DNA of 10,579 nucleotides, from positions 1 through 10,579 of the forward strand of contig CABRGJ010000009.1 in assembly GCA_902470405.1 (NCBI GenBank). Direction: 5' to 3'. A program made the position numbers and the translations under genes. Under the pieces are notes generated by a model. The model was not told the origin of the DNA and made no database searches. It was given only the letters and a program-made list of their open reading frames with translations. Origin of the DNA: an uncultured Eggerthella sp. GTDB taxonomy: Bacteria > Actinomycetota > Coriobacteriia > Coriobacteriales > Eggerthellaceae. Shown here piece after piece: positions 1-5,216 of the stretch. The first letter of the stretch is position 1. Each line of letters starts with the position of its first letter.

Positions 1-50
1 GTATCGGCGAGATTCATCTCTTGTCGTCTGCGGCGCATCGAAGGAAGCAT
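1..50 (-). CDS. 5' end of a gene, possibly pyridoxamine 5'-phosphate oxidase-like family (partial)
   Basis: A minus-strand ATG at 48-50 is preceded by AAAGGA about 5 bases upstream, which is a good ribosome binding site. The frame stays open to the window edge. The 16 full codons read MLPSMRRRRQEMNLAD. Small flavin-binding proteins related to pyridoxamine 5'-phosphate oxidase (the NimA-like group) often begin with an arginine-rich MRRxxQ/E segment followed by a helix. The resemblance is suggestive only, because the diagnostic beta-barrel lies outside the window. A second in-frame ATG (36-38) would give a start at MRRRRQ, closer to the usual family start, but the ribosome binding site fits the first ATG better. 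The gene begins only 14 bases after the LOG-family stop codon, so the two are probably cotranscribed and translated from one message. That a gene starts here is fairly secure; its family is not. Confidence 0.45.
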   Translation of the reverse strand, partial: MLPSMRRRRQEMNLAD

Positions 51-64
51 AGCGATCCTTTCAG

Positions 65-667
65 TTATCCAAAGAAGAGCAAGTCTTGTTTTTCAGGCAC
101 GATCGGGTTGCCGTCAAATGAGCCATCGGGCTGCCAGACTTCGAGAGAGCTGATAAGGCTTTCGACTGTGGTGGGGAACTGATAAGCGTTCTTGTCCCAA
201 TGCTCGATGAAGTCGTGTTCGTGCATGTTCTCGATCAGTTGCGCAAGCGGGGTATAGAAGCCATCGATATCGAGGCAGAAGCAAGGCCCCGCAGTCATGT
301 GTAGCCGAATGCGTGACATGATCTCGGCGATTTCTTCTAAGGTGCCCACACCACCAGGAAGCGCGATGAATACATCACCCAGCTCGATCATTTTTGCTTT
401 ACGCTCGCTCATGGTCTCTACGATATGAAGAGCGGTAAGGTCGTGCTGTTCGACACCTGCGTCGATGAAGAACTGTGGTTCGACACCATAGACTTCTCCG
501 CCGTAGTCGAGCACGGTACGCGAGATAAGGCCCATCAGCCCAACGGAGCTTCCTCCATAAACCAGATTATTGCCCGATGTGCCGATCCATTTACCCAGCT
601 TGAGGGCAGCCTCTGCGTATTTGGGATTATTTCCGGGATTCGACCCGCAGTAAACAACGATGTTCAT
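65..667 (-). CDS. LOG-family protein (cytokinin riboside 5'-monophosphate phosphoribohydrolase-like)
   Basis: This is a 200-residue protein of the LOG/lysine-decarboxylase-like Rossmann family. Members cleave the N-glycosidic bond of nucleoside 5'-monophosphates (AMP or cytokinin ribotides) to give the free base and ribose 5-phosphate. Visible family marks are the N-terminal strand and loop VVYCGSNPG (residues 4-12), VYGGSSVGLMG (36-46), the ETMSERK segment with Arg89/Lys90, and the signature PGGVGTLEE (104-112), whose Arg and Glu are the expected catalytic residues. The open frame extends upstream to an ATG at 704-706, giving 213 residues. The start at 667 is preferred because it has GAGG just upstream, begins where family members begin, and leaves the TATAAT box at 711-716 outside the gene. 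The older 'lysine decarboxylase' label for this family is a misnomer. Its physiological substrate in bacteria is often unknown. It probably heads an operon with the gene starting at 50. Confidence 0.9.
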   Translation of the reverse strand: MNIVVYCGSNPGNNPKYAEAALKLGKWIGTSGNNLVYGGSSVGLMGLISRTVLDYGGEVYGVEPQFFIDAGVEQHDLTALHIVETMSERKAKMIELGDVFIALPGGVGTLEEIAEIMSRIRLHMTAGPCFCLDIDGFYTPLAQLIENMHEHDFIEHWDKNAYQFPTTVESLISSLEVWQPDGSFDGNPIVPEKQDLLFFG

Positions 668-710
668 AAAGCCTCGTAATGCGTTTCGGGTGTGTTTGCT
701 TTCCATTCAA

Positions 711-737
711 ATTATAGGAACCAATGTATCACGGCAA
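711..737 (-). promoter_or_regulatory. Candidate promoter of the LOG-family gene
   Basis: On the minus strand there is a perfect TATAAT at 711-716. A weak -35 match TTGCCG lies at 732-737, with a short 15-bp spacer. Initiation would be expected near 703-705, almost on top of the upstream ATG at 706. That argues for translation from the ATG at 667 after a leader of about 37 bases. The -10 box is convincing but the -35 is poor, so an activator may be needed. Confidence 0.5.
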
Positions 738-754
738 CCTTGGAAACCTGGCGT

Positions 755-780
755 GAAGTTATCCCTTTGCGGATAACTTC
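755..780. promoter_or_regulatory. Perfect inverted repeat, candidate operator
   Basis: The arms GAAGTTATCC (755-764) and GGATAACTTC (771-780) are perfect 10-bp inverted repeats around a 6-base centre, CTTTGC. The element lies between divergent genes. Its centre is about 64 bp upstream of the predicted start of transcription for the LOG gene and about 120 bp upstream of that for the surface-protein gene. A dyad of this size fits a dimeric helix-turn-helix regulator. The position suggests activation of the LOG promoter rather than repression. No T-run follows either arm, so it is not an intrinsic terminator. The regulator cannot be named from the sequence. Confidence 0.5.
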
Positions 781-854
781 CACCGCTGTGTGTGGAGAAA
801 AGCCCAGTTCATAAATTTTCTTCCGCCCGCCTGCGCAAAACTTTGAGAAAAAAG

Positions 855-883
855 TTAACACAATCTAACACTTACGCTAGTAT
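855..883 (+). promoter_or_regulatory. Candidate promoter of the large surface-protein gene
   Basis: TTAACA (855-860) and TAGTAT (878-883) are separated by exactly 17 bp, a good fit to the primary sigma factor consensus. Transcription would start near 890, leaving a leader of about 49 bases before the GTG at 939. The -35 overlaps a palindromic GTTAAC (854-859), and a second GTTAAC lies at 895-900, at or just after the start of transcription. A protein that binds these paired sites could control this promoter. Confidence 0.55.
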
Positions 884-938
884 CAAAGATGGAAGTTAAC
901 TATGGTAAACAAAAGCCATTTGAAAGAAAGGAAGAAAA

Positions 939-3900
939 GTGGTCGTAAAGGACTCTCTTTCACGCCTCTTTACTACGCTGCTTGCTGCAGTGTTGGCGAT
1001 CTCACTTATTCCGATGTCGCCGGCTTTCGCAGGATCAGCGCAGGAAGAGCTCGTAACAGAGCCAGGAGCTTCGCAAGAAGCAGCAGCTTCGAATAAGGAA
1101 GACCAGATGGCTCAAGCAGCACCTGCTGTTCCTACAGTGGTGTCGGAGCAGGGCGATCAAGTAGAAGCTTCAAAGCAAGCATCTGAACAATATGATGCTA
1201 TTGAGCAGGACGTTCAGTCGACGTCGACAACGTCAAGCGAACAGAATGGTGTCCAGATCGCTCCTCAAACAGTCGATCTACAAGAACAGGCAGCTGCGAT
1301 CTTGAAGGATTGTTCGGCAAGCATCGATCATGAAGGCTCCTTTACAGCGGAAGATACAGGCGCACATGTGAGCGTTCGTCTTTCTGATCAAGTCGATCGC
1401 TGCAATCTGACGGTGTTCGCCTATGCGTCGAACACCTCATTCGACCCAGATTCAAGTCAGAACATTCGTTTATGGTCAGGAACGGTCAGCGATGGTTGGG
1501 AAGCAGATATTGATTTTGCCGCATCGACGCTTCCTCTTAAGCCTGGTTATAGCGTGATCGCCTGTTTGAACGTGCCGATTACTGATGACTACTATCGCGC
1601 ATGCAACTCTCAAGCCATTTCTGTTACGGACGAAAATGGCGAAGGATTCGTCGATTATGTCTATCCTGATGCGTTCATAACCGATGAAGAGCTTGAAGCA
1701 GGAGCAACTTCTCTGCATGTGAGCGTGACTGGCGATGAGCGTTTATTCCAGGCAGCAGCTGAAGGCAAGATATCGCTGATGCTCTCGATTGCTCAGTATC
1801 CCGATGGGGATGAGTTCGACTTTGAAAGCACCGATCAGATCATGCTCTGTTCGCCTCAGAGCGTAACGAGCGCGATCGATGATCAGGAGATACAGCTGAG
1901 CGAGCCGCTTCGTGCAGGATATCGCGTGAGGGCAGTTGTCTATTGGTCCCAAAATGCCGATCTTTTCTTGGTGAAGGGTAACGATTATGAGTCGGTATTC
2001 CATCGCCCTGACGATTCTCTCTTAGTCAATGAAGATACGACGCCGAACATCGCATTTACCGATCAGCTCACCACTACCAGCAAGACCGTTCCTGTCGAGC
2101 TTGGTGGCGAGATTCCGAGTGGCGCTCTGATTCTGGTGAAGAAGTTCGCGGCTGATGAGCAGATTGCATCTGATAAAGGTACGCCGATCGGCATGGCGTT
2201 CAACGCGGCTGCTGGTTGTACCGAAGTGAATCTCAATGCAGACGCGTCGCTCGAAGAGGGGGATCGTGTCGTTGCCTTCGTGCTTTCAGGTGGAAATCCT
2301 ATTGCACAGTCTGAGGTTAGTGTGGTCGTAAAGAAGGAGCCAGTGAGCGTTGAATTCAAATCAAACGTGACCACTGAGAGCACCTCGCTTACCGTGGCTG
2401 TTCACCTGACCGATCCTGCGCTTGCAGACGTACAGCTCAATGCTGTGCAATTGAAAAAGATGAATGCGAACGGTACGACCGATACGGATCTTGGTTCGGT
2501 AATCGTTGGTAAGTATCTACAGGAGCAAGGCGAGATCGAATTCGATCTGAGCAATGTTGCGCTCGCGGCTGGTCAAAAGCTCTATCTTCGCGTTATGAAT
2601 TACGATCTCGGCCTTGATTTCTTCAGCGACTCGATCACTGTGGCCGATGCGTCGAAGGATGAGGTGATCCTTGAGGGCAACTCAGTCTCTGTTGATGCGG
2701 GATCGCTTACAGTTAATGTTTCGGGCTGTGCAGCCTTTGAAGGGGGTCGCCTGATCGCAACTGTGGGATCGGCTTCAGAAGACGATCCCGATAGTCGCTC
2801 TCAATTGGCTCAAACGCTCTTTACCGGAGCAGGAACCTATACGCTTCAGATCCCCGATAATCGCCTTAAGGTCGGCCAGAGCGTGATGGTCCATCTTTAT
2901 AAGTATGACGCAGAGGCGGATACTACCCAGTATCTGGTAGGAAACAAGCTTCCGATCGTTCAAGCCGGCACGGTTGTGGTCGAGCCAACAGTGAAGATCG
3001 TTACTTCAGAAATCACTTCTGATCGAAGCGATGTGTGGGTGCAAGCGAATTATGATCAGGAAAAGGTCGGACGACTAACCCTCTATAGTTATGAAGGTGA
3101 CAGCTGGACAACGGAAGATCAGATCTATTCTGAGATCATTACTGCGCAGGAGAACAGTCAGCGTATCGTTTTTGGTGATGATAAGCTCAAATCTGGAGGC
3201 AAGCTCGTTGCTGTTCTTACGCTGTATGGCGGAGGGGCTTCACAAGAATACATCTCAGAGGCTGTTTCTGTAGCAGCGCCTCCTGAGAAGCAGAAGCCAA
3301 TAGCTACCATCACCTCGAAAAAGGTGACGGCAGGCATGACCACGCTTGGAGCTTCGCTTACCTTTGATCCTGCTGATGAAGCAACCTATACGCTCTATCG
3401 CTTCACGGAAGACACGCTTGATGAGGCACTCGCAGCAGGTAGTGCGGTCAAGCTTACGAGCGGCACGCTCTATCGTTCGCAGGCCGCTTGGTCTCTCTAC
3501 ATGGGAACAGGAAAGATCGCAGCAGGCGACAAGCTCCAGATCGTTTTGCAAGCTGGAGGGGTTGAGGCTCGCTCGGCTGTGATGAGCGTTGAAGCTTCTC
3601 CTGATTGGGAAGCACCCTATGTGGCATTCGGTACCTCTGCTGTTCAAGTGGGAGCAACGAGCATTCCTATTTCGGTCGATTATGCAGACGAGTATGAAGG
3701 CATGGAGGATTTTTATTGTGATGTGAGCATCTATCAGGTCTCCGCGGCTTACTCTGATGAAGAAATAGAGGAAAAAGAGCTTTGGGAGAACAGCTATGCG
3801 ACTCGTCGTGTTGCTCAGGTGAACTCTACGCTTGGCCAGGTAACACGGGGCGAGCTTGAAGTGAAGCTCTATGACTGGATCGATCTTGAGCCAGGTAAGC

Positions 3901-5096
3901 GTTTGTTCATCAAATTACGCTTACCTCATGTCGAATGGGAAGGCGAAGAGGTCGATTATGTGTCGGCATCTATTCCTGTGCTTGAAGAAGGAGAGCAGCT
4001 CGCGCCTGTGAAGGTGTTGCTCTACAACTTAGGCGAAGACACTGCGCGCGGTGCCCATGTGCGATCCATCCTTTCAGATCTTGGAGTAACAGTCGAAACA
4101 GTAGAGGCGAAAGACCTGAACCAGACCATTGGATATCTGGCGGGCCTGAGCAATTTCGAAAAGGACGAAAACGCCTCCTGGGATGGAAGTGCTCCGAGCA
4201 CTGAGTTTATGCTCATGTGCGGTTTTAGCGAATCGCTTCTGGACAAGTTCCTCGATGCGATGCAAGCACAAGAGATCAGAATCGATCATAAGGCCATCGT
4301 GACAGAATACAATCGTTATTACACGCTCGATGAATTGATCGGCGATATCGAAGAGGAGCATGAGGTGTTCCAAGCGCTTTTGGCGCTCGATAAGGTGATC
4401 AAGGCTGCTGAAGAGCTTGATGAAACAACGTATGGCCAGGTGGAAGGTTGGGCTGCTTTCCAGGAAGCGTTAAGCGTTGCCAATGATCTGCTTGCAAGCG
4501 AAGAGCCTGAGGCACAAGATTTGCTGGATGCTCGACAGGCGTTGATCGACGCGGGCAACGCGATCACCGATGGCCAGTTCTGGGAGGACGAGGTTGAAGA
4601 GCCGATCGTTCCGACAGACCCTGATGATCCAGTGGATCCTACTGAGCCGACAGAGCCGGTCGTACCTTCCGCTCCTGGCGATACGGCTGACAATGATCAG
4701 CCAGCAGCGCCATCTGATACTTCATCGGATAACGCTGGCACCTCGGAGGATTCTGGTACTACGGGCAATACAAACAGTACGGCACGTCCTGCAACGGGAG
4801 CTTCCAGTGCAGCGACTTCTGGAAACAGCTTGCGTACTGCTTCCGGTCAGCAGACAGCAAATGAAGACGATGAAGTAGCGAATGAAGCGAGCGAGGCATC
4901 GGAGGACGAAATGACCACCGAAGCGTTCACGTCAGATGGCGCTCTCGTTACTGATGACGAGAATCCGCTAGCAGGTGATGCTGCTGAGAACGCAACGTCA
5001 AACGATCTTACATGGATTCCCTTCGTGATCGCGGCATTCGTTGCGCTAGCAGGCATTACGTTGGTCGTCCGTCGGAGACAGGCTGACCAGAAGTAA
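939..5096 (+). CDS. Very large secreted, membrane-anchored surface protein with DUF3783-like and FIVAR-like domains
   Basis: This acidic 1385-residue protein starts at GTG, with AAAGGAAG centred about 8 bases upstream. An in-frame stop at 921-923 and the lack of another early start codon support this choice. Residues 1-31 form a signal peptide: hydrophobic core about 10-28 and probable cleavage after AFA. A Gln/Ser/Ala-rich linker follows to about 118. Residues 121-1018 hold about eight degenerate beta-rich repeats of 95-130 residues, starting near 121, 242, 368, 468, 574, 684, 786 and 892. They share a strand like TSLxVxV and a late L-x-x-G-x-x-(V/L) turn. Residues 1023-1144 resemble DUF3783 (FMLMCGF, KAIVTEYNRYYTLDEL, EEEHE). 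Residues 1147-1210 look like a FIVAR helical domain. A Pro- then Ser/Thr/Asp-rich stalk leads to a membrane helix (1359-1377) and an RRRQ tail. There is no canonical LPXTG; NPLAGD (1342-1347) may be a divergent sorting signal. Ligand unknown; adhesion is an inference. Confidence 0.85.
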   Translation: MVVKDSLSRLFTTLLAAVLAISLIPMSPAFAGSAQEELVTEPGASQEAAASNKEDQMAQAAPAVPTVVSEQGDQVEASKQASEQYDAIEQDVQSTSTTSSEQNGVQIAPQTVDLQEQAAAILKDCSASIDHEGSFTAEDTGAHVSVRLSDQVDRCNLTVFAYASNTSFDPDSSQNIRLWSGTVSDGWEADIDFAASTLPLKPGYSVIACLNVPITDDYYRACNSQAISVTDENGEGFVDYVYPDAFITDEELEAGATSLHVSVTGDERLFQAAAEGKISLMLSIAQYPDGDEFDFESTDQIMLCSPQSVTSAIDDQEIQLSEPLRAGYRVRAVVYWSQNADLFLVKGNDYESVFHRPDDSLLVNEDTTPNIAFTDQLTTTSKTVPVELGGEIPSGALILVKKFAADEQIASDKGTPIGMAFNAAAGCTEVNLNADASLEEGDRVVAFVLSGGNPIAQSEVSVVVKKEPVSVEFKSNVTTESTSLTVAVHLTDPALADVQLNAVQLKKMNANGTTDTDLGSVIVGKYLQEQGEIEFDLSNVALAAGQKLYLRVMNYDLGLDFFSDSITVADASKDEVILEGNSVSVDAGSLTVNVSGCAAFEGGRLIATVGSASEDDPDSRSQLAQTLFTGAGTYTLQIPDNRLKVGQSVMVHLYKYDAEADTTQYLVGNKLPIVQAGTVVVEPTVKIVTSEITSDRSDVWVQANYDQEKVGRLTLYSYEGDSWTTEDQIYSEIITAQENSQRIVFGDDKLKSGGKLVAVLTLYGGGASQEYISEAVSVAAPPEKQKPIATITSKKVTAGMTTLGASLTFDPADEATYTLYRFTEDTLDEALAAGSAVKLTSGTLYRSQAAWSLYMGTGKIAAGDKLQIVLQAGGVEARSAVMSVEASPDWEAPYVAFGTSAVQVGATSIPISVDYADEYEGMEDFYCDVSIYQVSAAYSDEEIEEKELWENSYATRRVAQVNSTLGQVTRGELEVKLYDWIDLEPGKRLFIKLRLPHVEWEGEEVDYVSASIPVLEEGEQLAPVKVLLYNLGEDTARGAHVRSILSDLGVTVETVEAKDLNQTIGYLAGLSNFEKDENASWDGSAPSTEFMLMCGFSESLLDKFLDAMQAQEIRIDHKAIVTEYNRYYTLDELIGDIEEEHEVFQALLALDKVIKAAEELDETTYGQVEGWAAFQEALSVANDLLASEEPEAQDLLDARQALIDAGNAITDGQFWEDEVEEPIVPTDPDDPVDPTEPTEPVVPSAPGDTADNDQPAAPSDTSSDNAGTSEDSGTTGNTNSTARPATGASSAATSGNSLRTASGQQTANEDDEVANEASEASEDEMTTEAFTSDGALVTDDENPLAGDAAENATSNDLTWIPFVIAAFVALAGITLVVRRRQADQK

Positions 5097-5130
5097 GAGC
5101 GCTTGATCTTATAAGATATGCTGATCAAAC

Positions 5131-5169
5131 GAACCAGGGCCAGGCACAGCGTGCTTGGCCCTGGTTTTT
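5131..5169 (+). terminator. Strong rho-independent terminator after the surface-protein gene
   Basis: The left arm (5132-5147) and right arm (5151-5166) pair over 16 bp with a single G-U wobble around a 3-base AGC loop. A T-run follows (5165-5169). It sits 35 bases after the stop codon at 5096. It also lies in the gap between convergent genes. Read on the minus strand, the stem is followed only by TTCGTTTG, so it would stop transcription of the TPR gene weakly at best. Confidence 0.92.
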
Positions 5170-5216
5170 GCTGCTACCTTGGTTGCAAGGGTGAAATACA
5201 CAAATATCTCAATGCG

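Noticed and set aside
755-800. TTATCC and TGTGTGGA sequences resembling DnaA boxes
   Set aside because: Neither matches TTATNCACA fully. There is no cluster of boxes or AT-rich unwinding region, and no replication genes are nearby.
4319-4693. 124-codon minus-strand frame rich in Ser and Gly
   Set aside because: It is the antisense image of the Asp/Glu/Pro/Thr-rich stalk of the surface protein, not a gene.
5177-5190. Small hairpin CCTTGGTTGCAAGG after the main terminator
   Set aside because: It has only a 5-bp stem and no T-run on either strand, so it is too weak to call a second terminator for the convergent TPR gene.
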